Positions 36,601-48,230 of a DNA stretch of 64,000 bases are shown here, piece by piece (positions within the stretch are counted from its first letter, which is position 1; each line of letters starts with the position of its first letter). The DNA comes from Euryodendron excelsum (Eukaryota > Streptophyta > Magnoliopsida > Ericales > Pentaphylacaceae). Below the pieces are notes generated by a model. That model did not search any database. It was not told the origin of the DNA and worked only from the letters and a program-made list of their open reading frames with translations. The stretch is taken from positions 23,501,318 to 23,565,317 of the forward strand of contig CM065379.1 of the NCBI GenBank assembly GCA_033060915.1. Direction: 5' to 3'. Both the position numbers and the translations under genes were made by a program.

Positions 36601-36873
36601 ACCTGGATGGCGTTGGTTCCCAAGATTGCCCAAACTCGAAAAGCTTCCTAGATGGCATTGCTTTCCAAAATCGCCCGGTCTCAAAAAGTTGCCTGGATGC
36701 CTAGGGGCAATATGGTCTTTTTAGGTTCAATTAGGCCTTGCAAGCCCTAAAAGCAACCAATTGATTGGATTGGAGTTTGAAAGAGCCGACTTAGGCTATT
36801 ACGTGTTGTGATGTTCTAAACTGGATCTGATTGGGTCGGAGATTGTTGAGCGGGCAAAAATTGGGTGCTTATA

Positions 36874-36892
36874 GCGACCCCTCTTTTTCTAT
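36874..36892 (-). other. Element 2 polypurine tract
   Basis: The minus strand reads AGAAAAAGAGGGGTCGC directly before the 3' LTR. Element 3 has the equivalent AAAAAAAGTGAGGCAGC at 61401-61418. Confidence 0.75.
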
Positions 36893-37214
36893 CTTTGCTT
36901 GTCGAAGGCAAAAAAATAATAAGGTAAGAATTCCCCCTTTTTGGTCATGAGGCGATCGGAGGGACAACGATTTGGAAAGTTTTGGACTACTGGCGAGTCT
37001 CTCTTTTTAAAAATACTAGATTTGGAAAATCTTGGTTCTCTCTTTTTTTTGAAATTTTTTTTAGGGTTTGGGTTTTGAAAATGCCAGTTTTTGGGTTTGG
37101 GAAGCTTGGGTATTTGAAATCGAAAGTTTGAAAAGTAAATTTTGGAATTTTGAAACTCTTGAAAATGATTTTTGGCCTTAAGGGCATTTAAAACTGGTTT
37201 TGGCAGGAAGCTGA

Positions 37215-37325
37215 AGGGCCTAGCGCGTGTAACACACGTGTCTGGCCAAAAATTGCCCTGGTGCATGTATCACATGCATTAGGCTTAAATTAAGGCAGAC
37301 GCATCTGATATATGCGCCTGCCTGT
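37215..37325. promoter_or_regulatory. Palindrome triplet between element 2 antisense gene and 3' LTR
   Basis: Three imperfect palindromes of about 20 bp (AGCGCGTGTAACACACGTG, GGTGCATGTATCACATGCA, GACGCATCTGATATATGCGC) are separated by spacers containing GCCAAAAATTGCC and TTAAATTAAGG. The same arrangement precedes the TATA boxes of the LTRs. On the plus strand the triplet is followed by TTTTAAAACAG, then a donor-like AAG|GTAAAG at about 37524. A long pyrimidine tract ends CAAG|ATG at the antisense gene start (39041). I infer it may be the promoter of the antisense gene. Element 3 has a counterpart at 60967-61068. Confidence 0.45.
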
Positions 37326-38219
37326 GGAGTTTTAAAACAGAGTAGTTTTGCGCATTTGCTTACAGGCTTTGACATTTCGAGGTGATCGGAGAGCCTATTC
37401 AAGGGATTTTCGAGGGATATTCATTGGGTTTCGTTAGAATAGTATTAGGGAGCTTTGGGTACTTGCCGGAAGTTGCTATGGCCATCGGATTCTAGCCGAA
37501 AAACTCGAATATCTCTGGGGAAGGTAAAGGTTAGATTTCTTGAAATTTCATCGATTGCGATGTATGTGTGCCCTTTTTTTGCATATGATTAATGTAAATC
37601 TATATTTTAGGATGTTTAGAACACAATGGGCAGATCTTTTTTGTGATTTGATGATGATGTGAGTGTGTTTGAAATTATTTTGCATGTTATGTGAAAGGGT
37701 TTCCTGCAGGGTTTAGAAAATTGCTCGTGTAGGCTAGGGTTTTGCATGTTTGTACTTGATTTTCGTATCGGGTGTCTTAGAAAAATGTATAGAACAACCG
37801 TATGAAATTTCGTAATTTTTTGAAAAATTTTAAATTTTTGAGATTTTAAAAATTAAGAAAAATAGTGAAAATGAAGAAAATATTGAAGGCAGAAAAAATG
37901 TAGGACATTTTTAGAAAATTGTGAGGGTCTTTTTTAGTGTTTCAAGAATTGTCAAGAATTATTAGAAAATAAAATGAAATAAAAAACTTTTGAAAAGTGA
38001 AAAAATTGACTTGAAAATTGTGTTTAATTATGGGTCATGTGCCATAGAGGATGAGATTGTGTTGATTGACGTGGTTGAAGGCTCCGGATGCCTTAGAAAT
38101 GTGTTTGGGACTTGTTGAATTTCGGGATAGTGACTTTTTAAGGCGAAACTCTGCCAAAATTTTTGAAAAGGTATGGATTCTTTAAAAATTCAATGTCTTA
38201 ACTTTAAAATTCTTAGAAA

Positions 38220-38830
38220 AAGCGGTTGTTTTTGAAAATTGGGCTTTGAAGGAGGAAGCCTAGGAAAACCAAGAATTGTCTTTGAAATGGGGCTTTTGAA
38301 GGAGAAAACCTGAGAAATCTTAGAAAACTTTTGAAATAGGACTTTCGAAGGAGAAAGCCTGGTAAACCGATCTTAAATTTTGAACTAGAACTTTTTGAGG
38401 AAAAAACTTGAAAACCCGCAAAAAACTTTTGGGGCAGGGCTTTTGAAGGAGAAAGCCAGGGAAACCAGAATTTTGAAACGGAAATTTTTGAGGAAAAAGT
38501 TCAAAAAACCGTTAGAAAACTTTTGAAGTTGGGCTTTTGAAGAAGAAAGGGTGAGAAACTGGTTTGAAAACTTATAACAGAATGTCTCGAGGGAAAAGCT
38601 CGGAAAACCTTTAGAACACTCTTGAAACAAGGCTTTTGAAGAAGAAACCCCGAGAAACCAGTTTGAAATTTGTAATAAAACTTTTTGAGGAAAAAGCTCA
38701 AAAAACCGTTAGAAATTTTTTGAAACAAGGCTTTTGAAGGAGAAAGCCCAAAAAATTGGTTTGAAAACTTGTAATAGAACTTTTTGAGGAAAAAGCTCGA
38801 AAAATTGTTAGAAAACTTTTGACACACGAC
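38220..38830 (-). repeat. About 97-bp tandem array near element 2 3' LTR
   Basis: Units with GCTTTTGAAGGAGAAAGCC and TTTTTGAGGAAAAAGCTC alternate at a period of about 97 bp, with about six copies. Both words are themselves near-palindromic. The inverted counterpart in element 3 is 59400-60050. Confidence 0.85.
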
Positions 38831-38859
38831 TGGGGAAAGGATAAGGCCTTAGCTCTTTT

Positions 38860-38990
38860 TGTTCTTCTTTTCTTTTTTCTTTTTTCTTCTTTTTTTCTTT
38901 CTTTTTTTCTTTTTTTTTTCTTCTTTTTCTTTTTCTCTTTTTTTTTTTCTTTTTTTTACTTCTTGTATTTTTTTTTTCTTTTTATGCATA
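38860..38990 (+). repeat. Polypyrimidine tract before the element 2 antisense gene
   Basis: About 130 bases are almost pure T with some C on the plus strand. It lies directly upstream of CAAG|ATG at 39037-39043. The counterpart in element 3 is the A-rich stretch at 59225-59350. It may be a splice-acceptor tract, a promoter feature or simple slippage. Confidence 0.8.
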
Positions 38991-39040
38991 TCCTGTTACT
39001 GATCAACTTTCTACATTCTTTTTTGTTATTGCTTTTCAAG

Positions 39041-40849
39041 ATGTCAAATGCAAGCGATGACGGTTTTGAGAGAAGGTGCTGTGGGTTGAGCCTGAAGAGG
39101 GCAATGCTAGTAGGGGTGGCTCTGCCTGAGGTGGGAGTGGTCGATCTCAGTGATCTTCGAGTAGGACGGCTTCAAGTAGTGGTTCCGCGAGGGGACAATC
39201 CTTTATTGCTCCAGGTGAGAGGGTTAAGGAGGATGTAGATACAGCTATTAATCCGAGGACTGGATACGAAATGGCATCCATTCGCAACAGGCGTAAGGAT
39301 GTCTCTTTCTCAGATGACCAGCTAGCAATTCTCGACGTCCGTGAGATCTGGCTTACCATTTGAGCCTTTACCTACATTATGGCTGGAGCCATCGACCACT
39401 CATAGTTCATTCAGGGGGGGCTAGTATCTCTGCCTTGAGAGTTATGCACGCGTCGACTCTGTTTTGTCAAGATTTCCTTCTTCAGATTAGCTTTGGTGCC
39501 TTCATGACTTTTCAGACAGACAAGCTTGATCATAGGATAATGATTGGGTTGCTATAGAGATGGTTTGGGGAGACCAGGATACTACATTTAGTGGGTTTTG
39601 AGTTGGGGCCTACCCTTGTTAGTTGGGTGATGATCACTGGCCTATCTTTTAGGGGTATCCCAATTTCCCTGCTGTTAGTGACTACTGCTGAGTCCCGCTT
39701 TTTCTTAGATTTGCCAGGGATTATGGGTTTGAGTTTTTCTGCTTCGCTTCTATGTGCATCAGAGACAGCCTTTGCTCTTGAGCCTTCCCTGGCAGATCGG
39801 GTCATTAAGAGGTGCCAGTTGATATTGTAAGTTGTCTTTAGTTGTTTTTGCAACAACAATAAGTCGGCAATTCTTTTACCATTGGTGAGCCTGGTAGTGG
39901 ATTTGGATGCATTGGACTATGTGGACTGGGGTGCCTTCACTTTTGCTAATTTTTTACAAGGGATAAGAGTTAGGACATCTGTGAATGGGGGAGCTTGACT
40001 GGGTTCTGACCTTTTTTAATATGGTGGAATTATGAGTATCTGCTAGTGCATTGGCCAGAGGTACTATCTGTAGATGCATTTCCACAGGCCACGAGGTGGG
40101 CTAGACATCAGGTGGTCCAGCGGTCCCTGCTTACAGATTTTGTTGCTCTCCAGGCTAACCTGGAGTTACTGAGACCTCGGGATATGACTTAGGCACCTTA
40201 CTGCTGGTCTCCCCACTATGCTGGCATGAGGGATCTCATTCTCTTGTCTAGGTCGCGGGTCACCTTTTGAGGCCACCTTACATAGGAAACGTATTTGGGG
40301 GAGCGTCATTGGAGACTACTGCACACTGATTTCTGTGCTGCTTTGGATCCTCCTCAGTATATGTATGGGTTTTATTGAGCTAGGGTTGAGATCCCTTACA
40401 TAGTCGGGGTACCTAACAACCACTTCCTGCTTTTGCCCAGTGTGGATTACGAGGTTCATTTTAGGGCGAGGTCTATTGGTGCCTTTACTCAGCCGGATCT
40501 GGTGGTTAGAGGTCAGGTGGCTGGTTATGAGGTGATCGAGTTATGGTGTCGAGCCAAGGGTTTTGTTTCCCAGGAGGAGTATGTAGCAGCTTGCTAGGCT
40601 CGAGACCAGTATCACGCCGAGGTGGATGCTCTGACTGCACGTATGTCTCAGATGGAGGCCCACTGGGTGTGCTTTTTGTGATTCATTTTTCATGTTCTTC
40701 ACGCGTTTTCTGTATTCTAATGCTGAGTTTTCTTTTTTCTTGTTCTCCTTGGTTAGGGTCCCTATGATGCCAGAGCTTCTTCCAGTTAGCCCCCTCCGTA
40801 TGTACCGAATACTGGTGACTTTAACTTGGATGAAGATCCCACTCCTTGA
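39041..40849 (+). pseudogene. Antisense plant-mobile-domain gene of element 2
   Basis: The plus-strand frame starts at ATG 39041 (MSNASDDGFERR). It shifts frame and passes stops, but keeps a readable PMD-like core at 39440-39830: DHRIMIGLL, a TAG stop, RWFGETRILH, GFELGPTLVSWVMITGL and GIPISLLL. Further blocks follow: YVDWGAFTFANFLQGI, WWNYEYLLVHWPE and a charged tail VSQEEYVAAC with LTARMSQMEAHW. A 90-base intron is likely at 40667-40756: GT donor after CACTGG, T-rich body with TTCTAAT, and acceptor TTGGTTAG. It is followed by an in-phase GPYDARASS and final DEDPTP stop at 40847. The gene lies antisense to gag, as in element 1. Identity as PMD-type is fairly firm and its function is unknown. 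Confidence 0.7.
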
Positions 40850-42959
40850 GTTACCTCTTTCTTCTTATTGGCACATTTCTAGCTTTGTCAGATTTTGCAG
40901 TTTTATTTATATGCATTTATCTTTTGGGGTCGTGTGTTGGCCTTTATGGATGATGATTGTATGATGATTATATATTTTTTACATGAGATGATGATTGGTT
41001 TTCTTTTTGATTCTATCCTTGATGTATGCATGTGAAAAATGGAAAGCCTGAATATAAACACAGGAATGCTTGAATCATGAGATATACAAGAAAAGATGGA
41101 TATATACAGGTTTTAGACAGACATGAAAACTATTGGTGCATTGTCACACATATGGGTTTAAGCAAAGTTTTAAAAGTGGCAAAACATAGATACACAAGCT
41201 TTATGAAAACAAGCCCCATGGTAGGCTCCAAGCTTTTGGTTTAACCAAATGTCCATCGTGAGCTTTCTTTTTGGACTTTTGCTCTTTTCTCAAGGTCTCC
41301 CTTCTTGTTCATGCATTTTCCTGTTGTGATGGGATAGTAGTTGCCCCGTTCTCAGGGTTTCAATTTCTAAACCCCTCTTTCTTCTCCCTTATTTGAAAAG
41401 AAAAAATCTTGCCCATAGCTCACGCGACTTCCCCTTGGGGATCTTATATTTGGACTAGCAAACTCCCTAGGCGGCAATAGAGGTAGCCTTTAGCAAAGGA
41501 GTAGGCAGTTTTCATCCTCAATCGGAGAAAGCTTTACTTTGGACCGTAATGTAGGCTAGACTAAAGATAAGAAACGAAGGGTATACAGGTTCAAATAATT
41601 TTTCTATTTTTAGCGAGGATGATATGAACCAAAACCACCTTGAGTAGGTTTCTACTCTTTTGTTTACCTTTCTTTTTAAGTGTTATTATTTTCTTTTGAA
41701 CTTGTTTAGACTAAGTAATCTTCCCTGATCCAAGAGGACTTTGTTTTGGGTTGTAATGTGGCTAGGTTATGGGGATTTTTGAAAGGAAGGGTGTTAAAGG
41801 CCCAAAGTGTCTCACTTTTTCGGGGTTTATTACGAACCGGTGATCACTCTTGTCAATTCTTCTCTCCTTTGGGCTTTTTCCTTGCCAGTTTTTTCTTTTG
41901 AGTATCTGTTACGTTTTTGTACAGACTTTTGTCCATCTTGGGTTCATTGTTTCTCTTTGTCTCGCCCCAGCATTGTTATTTACACAGTCTTTGCTAGTTT
42001 TTCATGGTGTCTTATATAGTTTTTTTTTTCCAAGTACCACACTGCTTTTCCCTTTCTTTGAGGGGGCTTTCTTTTGCCTCAAGTTTCTTCTCTTTTTTTC
42101 TTCTTCTTCTTTTTTTTTTTTTCCAATTTTGCTTTTACCCTTTGTGGGTGATGATCACTAGGTCGGGTTTTTTAAAGGAATGTAATTTGGCTCAAAATGG
42201 GTTTTTCAAAGGGAGTACTTTTTAACTGTGTGATAGAAGAATAGATGGCCTCTCTTCTTTTCAAACAAGATTGCTTAGTCTATAAAGTTCAGTCATAGAA
42301 TTTTAGCGACATCCTTTAAGATAGGTGAATGCTAGTCTAAACATTCCAGTACCCGCGCTTGCCCTAGTGTGGGGGGTGGTTCCTGGTTAGGGTGTTTGAA
42401 TGAAAACCACTTGCGGCTCGAGTGGGCTAATAAAAGGAATTGCTTTGCTATTTAGGGAATTGGAAATGACGACTTCTCTTCCTTTTAAGGGTTTAATTGT
42501 CAACTGTTTTGCCATGGCATCCTTTAGGTGCTGCCCTTTTCATGTGATCCACTCTCTTTCTTTTCTTTCTTTCAATGTTGCCTCTCTTTGGATCGAAAAT
42601 GATCCCCATTGGTGAGGATGCACGTACTATACCCCTCTTCAAGTTAAGGCATAACAATGAAAGGGAAACTTCTAAGAAAAAGACAATCATAGAGGATGGT
42701 AAACATAAACTTCAAACTCTTCATTTCAAGGGTTTTGTGTATGTGCTAGGCTCTTAATTAAGAAAAATTAGATTAACAAAAGATAGGATTAATAGAAAGT
42801 GAAGGTAGAGTTTGACAAAAAGAACATCCTTTTGGTAGTCATCTCTTCAGGTAGGCTTTGAGACCACGCCCGCTTCTTCTATGCTCCATCCTACAACTTT
42901 TTCACTAGGCTGCGCTAGACGGATTGATGCATTAACTATAGAAGGGTAGAAGTGGGTGG
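40850..42959 (-). other. Element 2 internal spacer with no pol
   Basis: About 2.1 kb lies between the end of the antisense gene and the end of gag. No protease, RT, RNase H or integrase motif is readable in any frame. It contains a T-rich run at 42005-42125 and stretches homologous, inverted, to element 3 at 56460-57300 (for example the ACGGTC-AAA and GATTGCTTAGTC words). It is the position where an autonomous relative would carry pol. Confidence 0.6.
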
Positions 42960-45147
42960 TTATAGTGTAGTTGGGGATGCCTCATTTTCCTTCCCCTCCT
43001 CTAGCTGGGTCATTAGGGTTGCACATGGAGTCTTGAGAACCCTGACAATTCTCCTTTGGTTGGTTGGTCTTTCCTTACTCAACTCCTTCAGCTTCTTTAA
43101 GTTTTGTGCCCAGGCTTCCTCCCAGGACTTATAATTGCTTTTCTTTGACTTTCTCTTTTTTAGTTTCCTCTTGATCAATTTCAGCAAATAGGCTATCTAG
43201 ATCACCCTCATTGAATTCAAATGGTGCCATAGGTATTTTTGGTTCATTGATGCCCCAACCCATATTCTCACAATTGAAGAGGTCCTCTATTAGGCTGTGC
43301 TCAGCCTCAGCGTATTTGGGGTGCAGGAATTCATCTCCCCAACCATCAGCAAATACAGTACCAGTTGGAATATCCTCCATGGGCTCTTTCATAGGCCAGT
43401 TAAGGGGATCTTGCTCCCCATTTGAGTTGTAAAGATAGATCGGGCATAGTAGTAGCTCTTCTTCCTAGTCACTTTCTTCCTCAGTTTCTGACTTTCCTTC
43501 GAAATATTCTGCAGCTATCATGCCATCTGGGTCTGCTTCCCTTTTTATAACTATGTTGACAGCGTGGTCTGGTAGGGGATTAGCTGTGACATTGGGTGTG
43601 GGGGCAGGTTTTGCTTCCTGGGTGCTGATGGCTTTGCTATCAATGAGGTCTTGGATCTTGTGTTTTAGAGAGAAACAAGACTTTGTGTCATGCCGCTGTC
43701 CTCCAGAGTGATATTCACAAGTATGGGCTGAATTGAAAGTCAGAGGCAGTGAACTTGGCAAAAACCGCGGGGTTATAGAGTTCAAGTGCTTGGCTTTGAG
43801 GAACTCATGGTAAGCCTCTATTTGAGTGCATCCTAGGTGAGTGAATTCTTAGTTTCGCTGGTTGTCTCTATTAGGGTTAAAGTACGGTTGGGCTATGACG
43901 GGTCCAGTAGCAAGTGTTTGGACATTGGCGATAGGGATGTTGACAATGAGAGCAGGTGGTTGTGGTCGAGCTTGATATTGGGGGTAGTATGGCTACTGCT
44001 GAGTTGGCAAGATAACAAATACTTCTCCCTCCTTCCTACCAGTACCTCTAGTGGTTGCTACCTTCTTTGCTGCATTTGTGAATCCTTCACCTGTCTTGGA
44101 ATAAGGGTCAGTGATTCTGCCAGTTTCCAATCCATTCTCGATCATTTCCCCTTACATTATCAACTCAGAGAAACTCTTCCCAATGCTTAGGCATAAGCGC
44201 TCGTAATACAAGCCCTGGAAGGTGTTCACAAATAGTTGCACATACCCCTTCTCCAATAGTGAGGGATTGACTTAAGCGGCTACCTCTCTCCATCTTAGAG
44301 CATAACTTTTGAAACTCTCCTTTTCCCCTCGGGTCATCATCATCAGGGCACACATATCTAATGTGAGGTCGTTGTTGTGTCGATACTATGATCGGAAGGC
44401 TATGACCAACTCGTTCTAGGTTGTTATTTTCCTCAAATCTAGGCGAGTGAACCATTGTAAGGCAGACCCGGTCAGGCTATGTTGAAATAGCTACATTAAA
44501 AGTTTGGGATCATTCCTATGACCACTTAATGTGCTTGCATACACTCTTAGATGAGCCATGGGATCTCCACTTCCATCATACTTTTTGAAATCAGGCGTCT
44601 TGAATTTGGGCTGCCTTGGATAATCGGGGAAGAAACATAGTTCATCATAAGATGTCCCACTGAAGGTGTTATAACCTTGTAAGCTGCACCGGGACTCTTC
44701 TAAACCTTGTATCTTCAGATCGAGGGGATCCGAGCTGTCCTTGTTTGGCGTAGCAATCAACACGATGGTTTCAGGGTTATCTGCTTCTCCTTCCTCGATG
44801 TACACCACTTTGGGGATTTCCTTGTTCTTACCCGTATTGTCAGTACACAGGGTGACCCTAGGTGGGATGGCTTCAATTTCCTTGGGGAGGGAAGTTGAGG
44901 CTGAAGGATTTATGGCAGGTCCTTTGAAGGCCATCAGTTGTACGAGCTTAAATATCTCGTCTATTTTTGCCTTCATTTCATTCACCTCAACCCATGTTAC
45001 CGAGCTATTTTGTTGTTCAGGAGTATTGTCCTCGCTCATCATTTGTGCTTCTCGGTGTCGGGTAAAGACTGGTATTCGGAGTACGGGAGGCACTCGTGTT
45101 CCTCTTTTTTCTTTTTTAAGAGTAATGATTACCTGGAATGTAAGCAA
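42960..45147 (-). pseudogene. gag: Element 2 gag
   Basis: This is an Ogre/Retand-type Gag relic. The N-terminal open part (44491-45147, 218 residues) has FFPDYPRQPKFKTPDFKKYD then GSGDPMAHLRVYASTLSGHR, the usual entry to the Gag core. Frame shifts follow, but the core continues as SYALRWREVA, then GLYYERLCLSIGKSFSEL near 44170-44330. A zinc-knuckle-like stretch CEYHSGGQRHDTKSC (43690-43735) is followed by FSLKHKIQDLIDSK and NPLPDH. Its C-terminal acidic then basic tail (42960-43392) ends before the spacer. Gag would form the particle. The absence of pol after it means that particles, if any, depended on enzymes from a related element. Confidence 0.85.
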
Positions 45148-46645
45148 ATTTCACTAAAAACTATTTTTAGCCTTTTGTGAGATGAGGGGGAATAGAAAAT
45201 AAGGAAAAATAAGAAAAAAAAATCATATGTTAGTTCTTAGATTAGGGAAAGTTTTATGCAATGCATGACTTAGGGATGCCCCTGCCTTCCGATGGGACTA
45301 ATCATAATGTTTGGCTCAGGCTTTGGAGGTAGGACCTTGCCCCTGTTATGCAGTACTATACCTGTGCTTGTAGTCATTCATTTATGCACTCATTCATTCA
45401 ACAAAAATAATAATTTCATTGAGATGAATTTCCTTTGTACAAGTAATTTTTAAAAGTACATTGGAACGGGGAGAGGGAACATTTTCCTTATAACTTTCAC
45501 CTATTCTCTCTTTACATTTGAAATCCTAAACTACTCTTGAGTCTTCTGATTCGTCTTCTTTGATGGAGGCCGGTGAGAAACCTTGATTCCGGAATGCCCT
45601 TTGTCTTCTTGGCAGCCCTATCTCCGTGAGCGAAGATGGATTAGGGCCCCTCTTTATGAGATGACTTTGATGCATGCCATGAATTCTTAGGGTCACTTGA
45701 TACCCTTAGGAACTTTTGGTTGGTTTGATTTAAGCGAGAAGGTCTTTTGACCATTCTCTAGGGGTTAATCAGATGCATAAAGATGCAAAAATTAAGTTAC
45801 TTTGGGAACTCTTGTCTTGAAATGAATACGGATGCATGACCAGTTATGATGCGAAATGATGTATAAATAACATAATGACAAAAATCAAGCAGCATAATAG
45901 CATGAATTAAATAGAATGTAAGGGAAAGTAAAGCGGTTGTCCTTTCCTCCTTGGTTTTGAAATTGATGTGCGTGTCTTAAATTCGGTAGAGATTCGGCTA
46001 TGTATGGGGTGCTACATGAGCATGAGGTTGGGGTTTTACTAATGCTTCCTAAAAAGCTAAATTACCGAACCTTCAAATATTCGGCGTCCACCCCCGAAGG
46101 GGTAAACTCCATCTTTGGTTGATGGTTCAAGTGGGGGAACCATCAAGAGACCGTAGGTTGAGAGATTGACACAGCATCAGCCCACAATCAATATACTATT
46201 CCCCCTTCTAAGTAGAAGGGTAGTAACTAGGTGATTGTGCAGAAATACAAATACAAGTGAGCGCACCAAGTGTGTGTAAAATTTTTAAAAATAGAGAAAA
46301 GGGCCCAACAACACACATCCCATCTTGTTTATTCATTCCATACATAGCAATTAATTATGACATAAAAATGAAATGTGAACAAAGGTCCACCTACAAAAAG
46401 AAAATGTAAGGAGTTAGTAACTTTTTCGAAAAACTCAATGCAAGATAAAATGGATGATCGATGCAATACATATAAGCAATGGATGCAAGTGATAACACTT
46501 ATTTGAAAATTTTTGGTTTTTTGTGGAAAATTATGTTTTGAAAACTTGGAAAAATTTTGAAAAGTGGATAAAATTGGAGAAAGTAACCGGAGATCTTGGG
46601 TGCGTGAAGGGTGAAGAGACATCCTAATGGCCTAACCCTCTAAGT
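45148..46645 (-). other. Element 2 leader between primer site and gag
   Basis: About 1.5 kb of untranslated leader with no domain-bearing frame. A long 5' leader before gag is usual in Ogre-like elements and may include packaging signals. Confidence 0.55.
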
Positions 46646-46664
46646 GTCTCCAATGGAGTCGCCA
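46646..46664 (-). other. Element 2 primer binding site (tRNA-Arg)
   Basis: The minus strand reads TGGCGACTCCATTGGAGAC two bases inside the 5' LTR end at 46667. Its first ten bases are an exact complement of the tRNA-Arg 3' end GGAGTCGCCA. Confidence 0.85.
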
Positions 46665-47709
46665 ACTATCGCGCCCCAGTTTTTAACCAAGTCCTCTTGG
46701 CTGGGGAAAAAACATGGTACTCTCTCGTTAGAACTCATACTCCTAGAAGGACAACTGCGGCTAGGGTTGATCTTAAAATTGACTTAAACAAGGGTTTTTG
46801 GAAAACGTTTTGGAGTCGTCACCTAACATAGTTAAAGATGTGTTAGGTCACCTAAGACTAAGTGTAATCCAAAGACTAAACTTAGGTTTTCGAGATGGTT
46901 TTGAAAATGTCCTTCTAAGAAAGTTTTTTTTTTTTTGGAAAATAGGACTTATGACCTTTGGAAAGCTCTTTTGAAAACGTGACTTTGATTTTGGTCTTTG
47001 AAATAGAAATCTACAGTCCATGGGTTGGTCACGTGTAGGGAAGATATCCTAAGACCATCACCCCACCCCGCCCTTTCGGTACCTATATGTCTAATCACCC
47101 TTAATTCACTCACTTAAATAACCGGTTACTTTTATCCACTTTAAAATTTTGAAAATGTCATCACTCTTTTTGGACGGATGATGTATGATGCATGTTTTTG
47201 AAAATATGTTGAAAATAGAAAGTTTTGAAGTGATTTGAGATAGGAATTTTGAATTGATAGAAATTTTTGAAAAGGGAACTTGGGTTGAAATAAGTGTTAT
47301 GACCGCACCATTATAGGTTGCCTACGTATCTCATTTGAAGAGAATTAGGTCATTCGTAGTTCAAACAAGGACCTGATAGAAAAGAGGCGCATTAAGGCCA
47401 TTGGAAAGTTTTGAAGACACTTTGTGGTCTTTGGATAAAGAGAACTTGAAATTTGGAAAAATGCCTTTGAGATAGAACTTGGAATATTTGAAGTGTTTTT
47501 GAAATCGGGTTGTAAGCACCCCATTTTTTACCTCTTGGCAGTCTACACTCTGTCCAGACTTGTTTTCAAGTCATTGTGGGCATATTCCTATCGAAACCAA
47601 TTCTCTAGGTCCAAATTCCGTCTTTCCATCGCTTCGCGGGCTTGTTAGGCCCAAATAGAGGCAAAATGACCAAAATGCCCTTAGGGGCATTGTTCTTTCT
47701 TATTCCAAT

Positions 47710-48230
47710 TCCAATCCCTCTCTCGAGACAGTTTATTCCTCGAGACGGTCCGAGTAGCAAAACTACTCACAAAACCGTTAGAGTGGCGGAAACACTCACA
47801 ATCCAGGCACGTCTCCTCAGAGACGGTAAGACCCCTTTCCAATCCCACTCTCGAGACAGTTTATTCCTCGAGACGGTTCCAGGCACGTCTCCTAGGAGAC
47901 GGTAAGACCCCTTTCCAATCCCACTCTTGAGACAGTTTATTCCTTGAGACGGTCCGAGTAGCGGAAATACTCACAAAACCGTTAGAGTAGCGGAAATACT
48001 TAACCGTTAGAGTAGCGAAAATACTCACAAAACCGTTAGAGTAGCGGAAATACTCACAAAACAGTTAGAGTAGCGGAAATACTCAACCGTTAGAGTAGCA
48101 GAAATACTCACAAAACCGTTAGAGTAGCGAAAATACTCACAAATAGGTCGATATAAGGAATTGGCAACAAATCCCTGTGTCACGACGACCGCCGTTAGAG
48201 TGGCGGAAACACTCAAAACCCAGGTCAACA
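47710..48230 (+). repeat. About 30-bp tandem array in LTR C
   Basis: Two interleaved words recur: CCGTTAGAGTAGCGGAAATACTC-type units and TCTCGAGACAGTTTATTCC-type units. About ten copies of the first are visible. LTR D keeps only traces near 34640-34700. Confidence 0.85.

Larger units (their letters stand above)
26732..36873 (-). repeat. Element 2 3' LTR, holding solo LTR D
   Basis: The LTR starts (minus strand) TATAAGCACCC at 36873, where the family has TGTAAGC. It ends at 26732 with GGGGCGTAAGA where related LTRs have GGGGCGTGACA. Without the 4,810 bp of D and its duplicated target the LTR is about 5,332 bp. It is the most complete LTR A copy in the window. It includes the leading tandem array (36320-36700), the TATA box at 30231-30238, the GGTTAACCTAGGG array (28410-28760) and two conserved islands (27085-27140 and 27366-27450). 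Confidence 0.8.

Noticed and set aside
38819..39038. Phe/Leu-rich open frame that looks like a membrane protein
   Set aside because: It is a translation of the polypyrimidine tract. The credible start is the ATG at 39041.
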